This document shows, piece after piece, positions 1-8,977 of a stretch of 64,000 nt of DNA. Positions within the stretch are counted from its first letter, which is position 1, and each line of letters opens with the position of its first letter. The notes under the pieces are model-generated. The model was not told where the DNA came from, did no database searches, and saw only the letters and a list, made by a program, of their open reading frames with translations. The translations under genes and the position numbers were made by a program. This DNA is from Xiashengella succiniciproducens (GTDB lineage Bacteria > Bacteroidota > Bacteroidia > Bacteroidales > Marinilabiliaceae), in the NCBI RefSeq assembly GCF_023674465.1, contig NZ_CP098400.1, positions 2,322,801 through 2,386,800 on the forward strand. Direction: 5' to 3'.

Positions 1-1798
1 GATCACAAATACCAAGTTTAATGAAGCCCAACCTGGCTGGCATCCTGATGGACAAAAGATTACTTTCCTCAGTTCTGAATCCGGAAGCATGCAGCTTTGG
101 GAGATGAACATCGATGGCAGTGCCCGTAAGCAAATTACGGATGTAGAAGGTGGTATCAGCGCTTACCTATACTCACCAGACATGAAGCAACTGGCATATA
201 TTAAAGCAGTAAAACTTGACCAGACTGTTAATGACCTATATCCGGATCTTCCTCTGGCAAATGCACGTATAGAAGATGATTTGATGTACAGGCACTGGGA
301 TTCATGGCATGACTATACATACAACCACCTGTTTATTGCTCCATACAGCGAAGGAAGTCTTATTACCTCAGGTAAGGATATAATGGAAGGTGAACGCTTT
401 GACTCTCCTATGAAACCCTTTGGTGGAATGGAACAGATTGCTTGGTCACCCGACAGCAAAAGCATTGTATATACATGCAAGAAACTGGTTGGAAGGGACT
501 ATGCCTTCTCTACAAATTCAGACCTTTATCTGTACAATATTGAAACAGGACTTACTGAAAACCTGACCGAAGGAATGATGGGTTATGATCAGAATCCTGT
601 CTTCTCTCCCGATGGCAGCAAGCTGATCTGGGAAAGCATGGAAAGGGATGGTTATGAAGCTGACAAGAACCGTCTCTTTCTGATGGACATGGCAAGTCGT
701 GAAAAAAAGGATCTGACTGCATCATTCGATCATAATATTGCATCACCTGTATGGGATAGAGAAAAGCCCTATATCTGGTTTGTTTCAAATGTAAGTGCAA
801 CCGAACAAATCCATGCAATCGACCTTCAAACCGGAGAAATAACTAAGGTAACCGAGGGAATGCAAGACTTTGTTCAGGTCCTCAATGCCGGAGATATACT
901 TATTGCCGTTCGCATGAGTATTAGTTCACCATCTGAAATATACAGCATAGACCTAGCTAGCGGAACTGCAACCAATATTTCAAATATCAATACACCAGTC
1001 CTGTCTCAACTTACCCTTGGTGATGTAGAAGAAAGATGGGTCAAGACCACTGACGGCAAGGATATGCTCGTTTGGGTTATCTATCCTCCCCACTTCGATC
1101 CTTCAAAGAAATACCCGGCCATCCTCTACTGCCAGGGCGGTCCCCAAAGCGGTGTAAGCCAGTTCTGGAGCCTTAGATGGAACTTCCAGATGATGGCTGC
1201 CAACGGTTACGTGGTGATTGCACCAAACCGCAGGGGACTGCCGGGCTTTGGAACTGAGTGGAATGAACAGATCAGTGGTGACTACGGAGGTCAGAATATG
1301 AAGGACTACCTGAGTGCTGTTGATGCCCTTTCAAAGGAGCCCTTTATTGACGAAACCCGTCTTGGTGCAGTGGGAGCCAGTTATGGCGGTTTCTCAGTTT
1401 ACTGGCTCGCAGGCAATCACAATAAACGCTTCAAGGCATTTATAGCACATTGCGGGATATTCAACAGCGATATGATGTACACAACCACAGAGGAGATGTT
1501 CTTTGTTGACTGGGATATGAAAGGTCCATACTGGAAGCATCCCAATAAGCAATACAGTGCCTCACCTCACCTCTTTGCCGACAAGTGGGATACACCAATA
1601 CTTGTAATCCACGGAGAAAAGGACTTCCGCATCCCTTACACACAGGGAATGGCAGCCTTCAATGCCGCCAGGATACAAGATATCCCTGCACGCTTCCTTT
1701 TCTTCCCCGAAGAAAATCACTGGGTGCTGTCTCCTCAAAATGGTATCCTTTGGCAAAGGGAATTTGCTGGTTGGCTAAATAAATGGCTAAAGGAGTAG
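1..1798 (+). CDS. S9 family peptidase (DPP5-like dipeptidyl peptidase), 5' truncated
   Basis: The frame is open from base 2, upstream of the first internal ATG at 89, so the window edge cuts the gene. The N-terminal part is a TolB/WD40-like beta-propeller, with repeats of the type 'WSPDSKSIVYT' and 'FSPDGSKLIW'. The C-terminal third is the alpha/beta-hydrolase domain of the prolyl oligopeptidase family. The nucleophile motif GASYGG has its Ser codon at 1379-1381; the likely Asp (GEKDF) is at 1622-1624 and the His (ENHW) at 1718-1720. Family members remove dipeptides from peptide N-termini, in Bacteroidetes usually in the periplasm. The signal peptide, if present, lies outside the window. The match to DPP5 is by overall pattern; exact specificity cannot be read from the sequence. 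Confidence 0.88.
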   Translation, partial: ITNTKFNEAQPGWHPDGQKITFLSSESGSMQLWEMNIDGSARKQITDVEGGISAYLYSPDMKQLAYIKAVKLDQTVNDLYPDLPLANARIEDDLMYRHWDSWHDYTYNHLFIAPYSEGSLITSGKDIMEGERFDSPMKPFGGMEQIAWSPDSKSIVYTCKKLVGRDYAFSTNSDLYLYNIETGLTENLTEGMMGYDQNPVFSPDGSKLIWESMERDGYEADKNRLFLMDMASREKKDLTASFDHNIASPVWDREKPYIWFVSNVSATEQIHAIDLQTGEITKVTEGMQDFVQVLNAGDILIAVRMSISSPSEIYSIDLASGTATNISNINTPVLSQLTLGDVEERWVKTTDGKDMLVWVIYPPHFDPSKKYPAILYCQGGPQSGVSQFWSLRWNFQMMAANGYVVIAPNRRGLPGFGTEWNEQISGDYGGQNMKDYLSAVDALSKEPFIDETRLGAVGASYGGFSVYWLAGNHNKRFKAFIAHCGIFNSDMMYTTTEEMFFVDWDMKGPYWKHPNKQYSASPHLFADKWDTPILVIHGEKDFRIPYTQGMAAFNAARIQDIPARFLFFPEENHWVLSPQNGILWQREFAGWLNKWLKE

Positions 1799-1895
1799 CA
1801 GAATTAGCTTTGAAGGAAGCAGATTTGTTACAAGAGGATATTCAGGAGTGGTGATTAACCTGGACAAAAACAGATACTATTATAGAAATTTCATT

Positions 1896-1925
1896 AAACA
1901 GCCGCAGTGTCCCTGCGGCTGTTTT
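1896..1925 (+). terminator. Rho-independent terminator after the S9 peptidase gene
   Basis: A 12-bp perfect stem (1896-1907 with 1913-1924) encloses a 5-nt loop and is followed by a short T-rich stretch. It lies about 100 nt after the peptidase stop codon and before the next promoter. Confidence 0.75.
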
Positions 1926-1931
1926 GATTAG

Positions 1932-1960
1932 TTGAGGAATTAGTTGCAATTTTGCCTTTG
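1932..1960 (+). promoter_or_regulatory. Candidate Bacteroidetes promoter for the nucleotidyltransferase gene
   Basis: TTG at 1932-1934, an 18-nt spacer, then TGCCTTTG at 1953-1960, one mismatch from TAnnTTTG. The ATG is 20 nt downstream. The fit to consensus is fair, and the placement right behind a terminator supports it. Confidence 0.4.
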
Positions 1961-1980
1961 TAAATAAAATAAACAGAATA

Positions 1981-2883
1981 ATGAAACCTACACTACTTAT
2001 ACTTGCTGCCGGAATGGGCAGTCGTTACGGGGGTTTGAAGCAAATGGACGAACTTGGTCCCTCCGGTGAATCAATTATTGACTACTCTATTTACGATGCT
2101 ATACAGGCAGGCTTTGGTAAGGTTGTCTTTGTTATCCGTGAAGATTTTGCCGAAGCTTTCAAGGAAAGATTTGAACCCCGCCTTAAAGGAAGGATAGAAA
2201 CCACCTATGTATATCAAAGTCTTGACAAGATTCCGGCAGGATTCACAGTTCCCGAAGGTCGCGAAAAACCCTGGGGTACCGGTCATGCAATGATTATGGC
2301 AAAAGATGTAATTGATACTCCGTTTGCAGTTATCAATGCTGACGACTTCTACGGCAGGGATGCTTATGCAAAGGCTGTTGAGTTTTTGAAAGCAAGCAGG
2401 GAAGAGAATGCCTATGCAATGATAGGATATGCCTTGAAAAACACCCTGTCTGAGCACGGTACTGTGTCAAGGGGGGTGTGTGGTGTTGATGCAAACAACT
2501 TCCTTACTCACGTGGTAGAGCGCACCAAGATAGGATATGAAGGAGAGAAAATATTCTTTTACGAGGACGATAAGAAGGAGGAACTAAGCGGAGAAGTCCC
2601 TGTATCAATGAACTTCTGGATATTCAAGCAAGGCTTCCTGGCTCATCTTGAAGAAGGATTCAAGGACTTCCTTAAAGCCAAAGGTAGTGAACTGAAGTCT
2701 GAGTTTTACTTCAACGCCCAGGCAGACAATATGGTCAAAAGTGGTAAGGCAACCGTTAAGGTTATCAACACCTCATCCCGCTGGTTTGGAGTGACTTACC
2801 GCGAGGATCGTCCCATGGTTCAGGAGTCATTGCTTAAGCTCCATGAATCAGGTCTTTATCCAAAACAAGGTCTCTGGGTATAA
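1981..2883 (+). CDS. Sugar nucleotidyltransferase family protein
   Basis: The 300-residue protein opens with the nucleotidyltransferase signature LAAGMGSRYGGLKQ (about residues 8-21), which binds the NTP phosphates. A later 'NADDFYG' (about residues 119-125) resembles the metal-binding Asp region of NDP-sugar pyrophosphorylases. The family transfers a nucleotidyl group to a sugar phosphate. No sugar-specific domain or hexapeptide-repeat C-terminus is present, so the substrate is unknown. It is probably a single-gene unit with its own promoter. Its stop codon directly abuts the stop of the convergent endonuclease III gene. Confidence 0.8.
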   Translation: MKPTLLILAAGMGSRYGGLKQMDELGPSGESIIDYSIYDAIQAGFGKVVFVIREDFAEAFKERFEPRLKGRIETTYVYQSLDKIPAGFTVPEGREKPWGTGHAMIMAKDVIDTPFAVINADDFYGRDAYAKAVEFLKASREENAYAMIGYALKNTLSEHGTVSRGVCGVDANNFLTHVVERTKIGYEGEKIFFYEDDKKEELSGEVPVSMNFWIFKQGFLAHLEEGFKDFLKAKGSELKSEFYFNAQADNMVKSGKATVKVINTSSRWFGVTYREDRPMVQESLLKLHESGLYPKQGLWV

Positions 2884-3528
2884 TTACTGTTTATCCAGTT
2901 TTGAATAGTAATCACAGAAGTCCCTGAGTCCACATTCTCCACATTTGGGTTTTCTGGCAATACACACGTAGCGTCCGTGCAGGATCAACCAATGGTGTGC
3001 TATTGCCAGAAGGTCCTCAGGGATATACTTCACAAGCTGCTTTTCTGTCTCCAAAGGGGTCTTGGCATCTTTAGTCAGTCCTATACGAGCTGCAACTCTA
3101 AACACATGAGTATCCACTGCCAGAGCAGGTTTATTAAAGACCACAGAAGCTATCACATTAGCTGTCTTGCGTCCAACACCTGGCAGTTTCTGCAACTCAT
3201 CCACATCAGAAGGTACTACTCCACCAAATTCACCTATCAGCTTCTGGGCCATCCCCACAAGGTTCTTACTCTTGTTATTGGGGTAGCTGCAAGAACGGAT
3301 ATATTCAAACACTTCCGATACCTCAGCCCTTGCAAGGGTCTCTGGTGCAGGGAAACGCTCGAAAAATTTAGGAGTAATCTGGTTGACCCTCTTGTCGGTG
3401 CACTGAGCTGAGAGTATAACAGCAACCAGTAGCTCATAGGGATTACTATAATGCAGTTCGGTTTCCGCAACCGGCATATTCTCCTGAAACCAGGCAATAA
3501 CTTTATCAAACCGTTCTTTCCTACGCAT
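2884..3528 (-). CDS. nth: Endonuclease III (DNA glycosylase/AP lyase)
   Basis: This 214-residue enzyme removes oxidised pyrimidines from DNA and cleaves at the abasic site. The helix-hairpin-helix LPGVGRKTA is at residues 115-123, with catalytic Lys121 and Asp139 (AVDTHV). The C-terminal [4Fe-4S] ligands are C189, C196, C199 and C205, spaced 6-2-5 as in the family. Length is normal. The start at 3528 lies 2 nt after the stop of the ZIP transporter gene, so it is probably the last gene of the dtxR-zip-nth operon. Coupling an Fe-S repair enzyme to metal control is plausible but is inference. Confidence 0.96.
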   Translation of the reverse strand: MRRKERFDKVIAWFQENMPVAETELHYSNPYELLVAVILSAQCTDKRVNQITPKFFERFPAPETLARAEVSEVFEYIRSCSYPNNKSKNLVGMAQKLIGEFGGVVPSDVDELQKLPGVGRKTANVIASVVFNKPALAVDTHVFRVAARIGLTKDAKTPLETEKQLVKYIPEDLLAIAHHWLILHGRYVCIARKPKCGECGLRDFCDYYSKLDKQ

Positions 3529-3530
3529 AT

Positions 3531-4358
3531 TTACATCATTAGCAAGAGGCTCAGAGCCATAACGGCCATGCCGCTCACAAGTCCATAGATTGAGAGGTGG
3601 TGCTCACCAAACTCACGGGCAGCGGGCAGCAGTTCATCAAGACTAATAAAAACCATTATACCAGCCACTGAAGCAAAGATAATCCCAAAAAGTAGTGGTC
3701 CCATAAAGGGCATCAGCAGACCAAAACCTATCAATGCACCCAATGGTTCTGCAAGCCCTGAAAGGAAGCTGTAGCGAAAAGCCTTACGCTTACTACCTGT
3801 TGCATAAAATACTGGAATAGAAACTGCAATACCTTCCGGGATATTGTGAATTGCAATTGCAGCAGCAATTGCAATACCCAGGTTTGGATCAGCCAGGGCA
3901 GCAGTAAAAGTTGCCAAGCCCTCGGGAAAGTTGTGAATAGCGATTGCCAATCCCGTCATTACTCCCACACGCATCATCCTTTTTTCCTTTGTTTTCCTTT
4001 TCCTTTGCTCCTCGGTCATATCTTCCACTTTCCCAATCTCGTGAGGGTTCTCTCCTTTTGGGATAAACCTGTCGATAAGTGCAATCAACATGATACCTCC
4101 AAAGAAAGAAAGCACCGTAATCCAGGTCCCGTGAACGTCCCCATATTCAGCGGACAGCTGAGTCCTGGCTTTGAGGAAGATCTCCACAAAGGAGACATAG
4201 ATCATAACACCGGCAGAGAAACCTAGTGAGATTGACAGAAAGCGGGTATTAGTACGCTTGGCAAAGAAGGCCATGGCACTACCGATACCCGTTGACAAAC
4301 CGGCCAGCAGGGTCAGTCCAAATGCCAACATTACATTACTAACTTCTATATCGCCCAT
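3531..4358 (-). CDS. ZIP family divalent metal transporter (ZupT-like)
   Basis: An integral inner-membrane protein of 275 residues that imports divalent metals (Zn, Fe or Mn) in this family. The two diagnostic metal-site motifs are HNFPEG (142-147, TM4) and HNIPEG (171-176, TM5). A charged cytoplasmic loop, rich in Lys/Glu (about residues 100-128), separates TM3 from TM4, as usual. The start is 1 nt after the stop of the upstream DtxR-type regulator, so the two are almost certainly co-transcribed. The metal transported cannot be decided from sequence; the regulator family favours Mn or Fe, the ZupT likeness favours Zn or a broad range. Confidence 0.9.
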   Translation of the reverse strand: MGDIEVSNVMLAFGLTLLAGLSTGIGSAMAFFAKRTNTRFLSISLGFSAGVMIYVSFVEIFLKARTQLSAEYGDVHGTWITVLSFFGGIMLIALIDRFIPKGENPHEIGKVEDMTEEQRKRKTKEKRMMRVGVMTGLAIAIHNFPEGLATFTAALADPNLGIAIAAAIAIHNIPEGIAVSIPVFYATGSKRKAFRYSFLSGLAEPLGALIGFGLLMPFMGPLLFGIIFASVAGIMVFISLDELLPAAREFGEHHLSIYGLVSGMAVMALSLLLMM

Positions 4359-4359
4359 A

Positions 4360-5022
4360 TTATATATCTTTAATCGTTACAAATATTCTTTGTACCAGCT
4401 CTTCCGACAAAATCATCCTGCGATCACCAATCTCCACTTCCATACTCCTGTCGAAATCAAAGCTTCTTAAATTCCTTATCAAAACCCCGGGACGGATACC
4501 GTAGCTCTCAAACAAGTCAAAGATTTCTGGTTCACGTACTATCAGTCTTGACACCACATAATCTTTGTTATCCTCTACAGCTGAAAGGGATTCCAGACCA
4601 ATCTGAACTGGCAGATCACCATCCCTTCCCGGGATGGGCTCTCCATGAGGATCGAAGTCCGGAAAACCGAGGAATGCATCAATATGATTCATTAGCTCAT
4701 CTGAACTGTGATGTTCAAGACGCTCGGCTTCCTCATGAACGGTCTTCAGATCCAGATCCAAAATCTTATGCAGAAAAAGCTCCCACAGACGGTGTTTACG
4801 AATAATCTTCAGGGCCTCTGCCCTGCCCTCATCGCTCAAAGTAAGATCCTTGTATGGAGAATAGTCAACTAGCCCTCTGAGGGCAAGTTTTCTGGCCATG
4901 TCAGTTACGGCAGCCGAACTAACATTTAGTCGGGATGCCAGGAGTGACCTGCTTACGTCGCCCGGCTTCTCCTGACTTAGAAGAAAAATCGTCTTAAGGA
5001 AATTGTCAATCGAAATAGACAT
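4360..5022 (-). CDS. DtxR/MntR-family metal-dependent transcriptional regulator
   Basis: With the start at 5022 ([10 protein letters not shown]) the protein is 220 residues. It has an N-terminal winged helix-turn-helix (about 20-65, '[19 protein letters not shown]'), a dimerisation and metal-binding region with the family pattern HRLWELFL...[10 protein letters not shown] (about 75-110), and a C-terminal FeoA/SH3-like domain (about 145-220). Such proteins bind Fe2+ or Mn2+ and then repress uptake genes. A longer reading frame back to 5073 exists, but it would run through the promoter and a 20-bp palindrome, so I reject it. First gene of an operon with the ZIP transporter and nth, probably autoregulated. 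Confidence 0.9.
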   Translation of the reverse strand: MSISIDNFLKTIFLLSQEKPGDVSRSLLASRLNVSSAAVTDMARKLALRGLVDYSPYKDLTLSDEGRAEALKIIRKHRLWELFLHKILDLDLKTVHEEAERLEHHSSDELMNHIDAFLGFPDFDPHGEPIPGRDGDLPVQIGLESLSAVEDNKDYVVSRLIVREPEIFDLFESYGIRPGVLIRNLRSFDFDRSMEVEIGDRRMILSEELVQRIFVTIKDI

Positions 5023-5042
5023 CTTATCAAACTGATACACTG

Positions 5043-5073
5043 CAAATTTAAGTGCACTTAAATTAATTTGCAA
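5043..5073 (-). promoter_or_regulatory. Promoter of the dtxR-zip-nth operon
   Basis: On the minus strand, TTG (5073-5071), a 20-nt spacer and TAAATTTG (5050-5043) match the Bacteroidetes -33/-7 consensus without mismatch in the -7 box. The expected transcription start is near 5036, giving a leader of about 14 nt before the ATG at 5022. Confidence 0.7.
5045..5064. promoter_or_regulatory. Candidate DtxR-family operator (20-bp perfect palindrome)
   Basis: AATTTAAGTGCACTTAAATT is a perfect 20-bp palindrome overlapping the -7 box and most of the spacer of the dtxR promoter. An outer inverted pair, TGCAAAT (5041-5047) and ATTTGCA (5066-5072), flanks it. DtxR/MntR proteins bind palindromes of about this length over their own promoters. 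The function is inferred from position and symmetry. Confidence 0.65.
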
Positions 5074-5254
5074 GCAGTTTAAAGTTATTTCACAATGTGA
5101 TTATATAGCAGATTCCTTTGCTTTAATTAAGGCTAAGTCGTCCGGAAATACTAATTTTACCTGATTAAACATTCATGCTCCATTACTGTTTTCATTGAAG
5201 ATAAAGCATTTATGAAGAGTCACTTGATTTAGACAAACATTAAAAGACAAGACA

Positions 5255-6418
5255 ATGAGAGCACTTTCACTATTTCTTTCGATTGCAGTCCTGAGCTTAA
5301 GCTGCGCTTGCGGACAATCACAAACCTCAACAACCGATCCAAAATACGTATTTGAAAACCCAGCACCTCATACGCCTGTAGTTCTGCCAGATGAAGTAGA
5401 GTTCGCATCATCTCCAAAGAACATAATTCTACTTATTGGAGACGGAATGGGTGTAGCTCAGGTGTACTCAGCACTAACAGCAAACCAAGGACAGCTTAAC
5501 CTGGTTCACATGAAGAATGTAGGTTTCAGCCAGACTCAAAGTGCTGACAATTACACTACAGACTCGGCAGCTGGTGGAACAGCTTTAGCAACTGGCCAGA
5601 GGGTAAAAAACGGGGTGGTTGCAATGGATGAAAATGGTAATCCTGTCAAGTCCATCCTTTACCTGAGTGAAGAAAACAACAAGGCAACAGGACTGGTATC
5701 CACATCTGCCATTACGCATGCGACTCCTGCTTCCTTCATTGCTCATCAGCCTAGCAGAGAGATGTATGAAGCAATTGCTGCCGATTTTGTAGGTAGCGGA
5801 ATAGACATTTTCATCGGTGGTGGCCGTAATAATTTCGCAAAGAGGAAGGATGGGCGCAACCTACTTGAAGAGTTGCAGAACCTAAACTACAAGGTTTTCA
5901 ACTCTCTGGAAGAAGCAGCCTCCGAAGACTCTGCTCCCATGGCAATACTCACCGCAGACGAGCATAATCCTTCCTATCCTGAGCGTGGCGATATGCTTCC
6001 TGATGCCACCAATAAGGCTATTGAAGTATTGAAAAACAACGAAAACGGTTTCTTCCTAATGGTTGAAGGATCACGTATAGACTGGGGCGGACACGCCAAT
6101 AACATATCAGAGGTTGTGTTGGAAACCCTGGATTTTGACCGCGCAATTGGAGTTGCTCTTGCTTTTGCAGCCGAAAACAAAGAGACTCTTGTAATTGTAA
6201 CCGCAGACCATGAAACAGGCGGTCTTACAATCGACAAAGGTGACATTTCTAAAGGTAAGGTAAGCGCCAAATTTGCATCAACGGACCACACTGCTGTTAT
6301 GGTTCCAGTATTTGCCTATGGCCCGGGTGCCGAACTCTTTGGTGGTATTCTAAAGAACACTGATATATTCAACAATATGGTTAAGGCTTTTAGCTTTGAA
6401 CCAGTTGCAGCTGAATAA
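5255..6418 (+). CDS. Alkaline phosphatase (PhoA family)
   Basis: The exported 387-residue enzyme hydrolyses phosphate monoesters. It has an N-terminal signal sequence with a Cys-rich end (LSLSCACG), so it may be a lipoprotein, though the lipobox is imperfect. Metal and active-site motifs are present: GDGMG near the N-terminus, the nucleophile region TDSAAGG with Ser104, EGSRIDWGGHANN, TADHETGG, and a late STDHT. The length suits the shorter bacterial form. It stands alone between the divergent dtxR operon and a shared terminator. I could not identify a Pho box. Confidence 0.93.
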   Translation: MRALSLFLSIAVLSLSCACGQSQTSTTDPKYVFENPAPHTPVVLPDEVEFASSPKNIILLIGDGMGVAQVYSALTANQGQLNLVHMKNVGFSQTQSADNYTTDSAAGGTALATGQRVKNGVVAMDENGNPVKSILYLSEENNKATGLVSTSAITHATPASFIAHQPSREMYEAIAADFVGSGIDIFIGGGRNNFAKRKDGRNLLEELQNLNYKVFNSLEEAASEDSAPMAILTADEHNPSYPERGDMLPDATNKAIEVLKNNENGFFLMVEGSRIDWGGHANNISEVVLETLDFDRAIGVALAFAAENKETLVIVTADHETGGLTIDKGDISKGKVSAKFASTDHTAVMVPVFAYGPGAELFGGILKNTDIFNNMVKAFSFEPVAAE

Positions 6419-6442
6419 GGCATTCCAATGATAGACAAATAA

Positions 6443-6480
6443 AAACAGGGCGTGAATCCGGTAGGATTCACGCCCTGTTT
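6443..6480. terminator. Bidirectional terminator between alkaline phosphatase and the anchor-J lipoprotein
   Basis: A 17-bp perfect stem (6443-6459 with 6464-6480) with a 4-nt loop. The arms begin with A and end with T runs, so it can serve both convergent genes. Confidence 0.85.
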
Positions 6481-6490
6481 GTTTAAATAA

Positions 6491-8956
6491 TTATTCTCCT
6501 ATCTTCTTAAAACTGTCTTCGACATATTCGAACTTACCAACACCGACCAACTTATACACTATTGTGTGTGTAACGTCAGAAACAGTGGTACCCTCGTATA
6601 TTGCCACATTGAAGGTATAGGTAATATCTACACCATCGATTGGTGCTACATTTGGATGCATTATCTCAAGCACCTTACCCATGACTTCGATCAGTCGTTC
6701 CTTCAACAGAGCCTTAACCTCATCATCACTCATGCTTGAAGGATAGCCAGAAGGACTTTGGTTACGCGCAGCCTGTACCCTCCAGTCCACATTGTTGTAA
6801 TATGCTGATGTACCTGCATAGTACTCGTTGTTGCCGTAGCTTGACACATAGCCATCACCTTTCTTGCCAGCACCTCCAGGTACGTCAATATTTTCCCAGA
6901 CCCAGTCAGAGGCAGCCTGATAATAAGCCATGATAAATGCATCATTCCTGATTGGAGCAAGGTTAATTACAACACTAGGATCCCATACCCATACACCATT
7001 AGCCTTTACAAACTGATCGGTAACTACAACACGAGCATCGTTTTTCTTCCAGACGCCACCAGTCAGGATATATTCCTGAGCACCAAACTTACCAACCTGA
7101 CCGTCGAAGAACAATACATTTTTACTGTCTTCTTCAAGCGCATAGGGGAATTTGCTCTTCAGGAATGTTGGCAGGTAGTTTTCTGCAGGATTTGAAGAGC
7201 TAAAGTAGCTGATACCCATTGCTGTATAATCCGATGGGCTCAATATCACTGCAGAGTTTTCAGGTTGCCATGCGCTACCATTGAACCTATACAATGTGTA
7301 AATATTGTTTTGAACAGTTGCAGCCTTCAGCATTGAGGCAGACTTCTTAGCTGCACGTGTATATGTATTTACTTTTACATCATAGATCTGATATGTAGTA
7401 CTTTGAGGAACTGAATTATCTCCCTGATATCTCAAAGCAACTACAATGTCCTTACCCTTAAACGCATTAAGAGAAGCAGCACCAACATTCAATACAGGAC
7501 TATAATTGGTTGCATTCTGTGGAAAAACAAATGCATCAGTCACATCAGTCCATGTTGCAGCTTCAACATCTCCAGCATAGTCGTCAGACACCAAAACTGA
7601 AAGGCAGTCATGATTATAGTATCCTACAACCAGATTTAGTGACAGTTGTGAATGACCTTCTGCAGGAACAGAAATACCGGGGGAAACAAGCCATCCATCC
7701 TGCAATTCAGCAGGGTCTGCATTATGGGCAGAGAAGACTGCTCTGTAATCATTCTGATAAGAAGTTACAGACCATGCTTTAGTTCCACTCAGAGTAATAT
7801 TGTCCCATGCGTCAAGGCCATTTTCAAAGCCTTCAGCAAAGACAGTCTGAACAGCAATATCTGTATCGTCACCCAACTGAACATTGTCAATTTGATATGT
7901 TGAAGTCTTACTGTTATTAGCATCACCTGCATAACGGAAAGCAACCCGTACATTATTATCCTTGTAACCTGACATATCTAGCATACCGGCAATATACAGG
8001 TTAGTATTACTGTTGCCTGTATTGTAAAATGCAAAGTGATGGGTAACATCTTCCCATGTTGCCTCATTAGGATCTCCGCCTGCATAGTCCTGAGAAACAA
8101 GAACCTGAAGAAGGTAAGCATTAAAGTAACCTATATTAACATCAAAGCTTAATGTTGGAGAAACAGATTGAGACAGGTTTACCTCAGGAGTAATAAGCCA
8201 TGCAATAGCTTCTCCTCCTGCGCCAAAAGCAGAGAACTGAGGATATAAGTTACCGTCGTATAATTTACCTTCCCATCCTTTGGATCCTTTCTCTACATAA
8301 TTAACCCACGAAGCAAGTTCAACCTGGGCATTGGCAGTAATAGAACTAAAGTCCTCACTAATTTGAGTTGGAACAGGATCAACAAAATCACCTGGTTCTT
8401 CCTCAGAATAGTTGTAAACTACAGCCTTAAGAGTGCCGGCTTCTGCGTCCGGATATGCAGTAGTCAGGAATGTATTTACAAAGCGGGACAAGGGCTTTTC
8501 CGGAGTAAGGTAAAGAATTGGTTCACCACTCCATACAGTCTTGTAATCATTTGTTGAAAGAGTATAAATACCGGTTGCAGCAAGTTCTGCCAAATGAGCA
8601 GGGGCTTCGTCCTGGTAATTATAGGTAACCCTAACTACTGATTTATCATCAGCAGCCTTATAAAGGCTTGCAAGATAGTTGGGAATATACCTTGCAGCCT
8701 TAAGAGCAGACGAGAATGTCTGTGTGGTCTTAAGGCTGCTCAGTTCTGCAGAAACTCCCTCCTGTGTTGCCAAGGTTTTGTTTGCACTTAAATTGGATAT
8801 GGCAGCATAATCAGCTTCTGTTAATACCAGATCCTTGTTCTTGATATCCACCGGTGCTGCTAGCTCATCCAGCCCCGGGAAGTACTCGTCATTGTATTCG
8901 CATGAGATCAGTGCAACCAATGCGAGACTGACAATATAATAGATTATTTTTCTCAT
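6491..8956 (-). CDS. Large surface lipoprotein with two choice-of-anchor-J domains
   Basis: The 821-residue protein starts with a lipoprotein signal (LISC, Cys19) followed by CEYNDE, which resembles acidic lipoprotein-export signals of Bacteroidetes. Two jelly-roll choice-of-anchor-J modules lie at about 200-363 and 372-533; both contain the phrase 'VSxDYAG' and end in 'TYQI'. Three weaker copies of another module (DY..., Y(L)P.FL...YP, V.YNY) appear at about 43-114, 128-183 and 547-615. The last 200 residues are unassigned. It sits 21 nt downstream of a TonB receptor gene in the place of a SusD, so it may capture the ligand; the ligand is unknown. Confidence 0.75.
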   Translation of the reverse strand: MRKIIYYIVSLALVALISCEYNDEYFPGLDELAAPVDIKNKDLVLTEADYAAISNLSANKTLATQEGVSAELSSLKTTQTFSSALKAARYIPNYLASLYKAADDKSVVRVTYNYQDEAPAHLAELAATGIYTLSTNDYKTVWSGEPILYLTPEKPLSRFVNTFLTTAYPDAEAGTLKAVVYNYSEEEPGDFVDPVPTQISEDFSSITANAQVELASWVNYVEKGSKGWEGKLYDGNLYPQFSAFGAGGEAIAWLITPEVNLSQSVSPTLSFDVNIGYFNAYLLQVLVSQDYAGGDPNEATWEDVTHHFAFYNTGNSNTNLYIAGMLDMSGYKDNNVRVAFRYAGDANNSKTSTYQIDNVQLGDDTDIAVQTVFAEGFENGLDAWDNITLSGTKAWSVTSYQNDYRAVFSAHNADPAELQDGWLVSPGISVPAEGHSQLSLNLVVGYYNHDCLSVLVSDDYAGDVEAATWTDVTDAFVFPQNATNYSPVLNVGAASLNAFKGKDIVVALRYQGDNSVPQSTTYQIYDVKVNTYTRAAKKSASMLKAATVQNNIYTLYRFNGSAWQPENSAVILSPSDYTAMGISYFSSSNPAENYLPTFLKSKFPYALEEDSKNVLFFDGQVGKFGAQEYILTGGVWKKNDARVVVTDQFVKANGVWVWDPSVVINLAPIRNDAFIMAYYQAASDWVWENIDVPGGAGKKGDGYVSSYGNNEYYAGTSAYYNNVDWRVQAARNQSPSGYPSSMSDDEVKALLKERLIEVMGKVLEIMHPNVAPIDGVDITYTFNVAIYEGTTVSDVTHTIVYKLVGVGKFEYVEDSFKKIGE

Positions 8957-8977
8957 CGCTCAGATAATAAACGGTTC

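Noticed and set aside
5023-5073. A longer start for the DtxR-type regulator.
   Set aside because: The added 17 residues do not match the family, and the promoter and palindrome would then lie inside the coding region.
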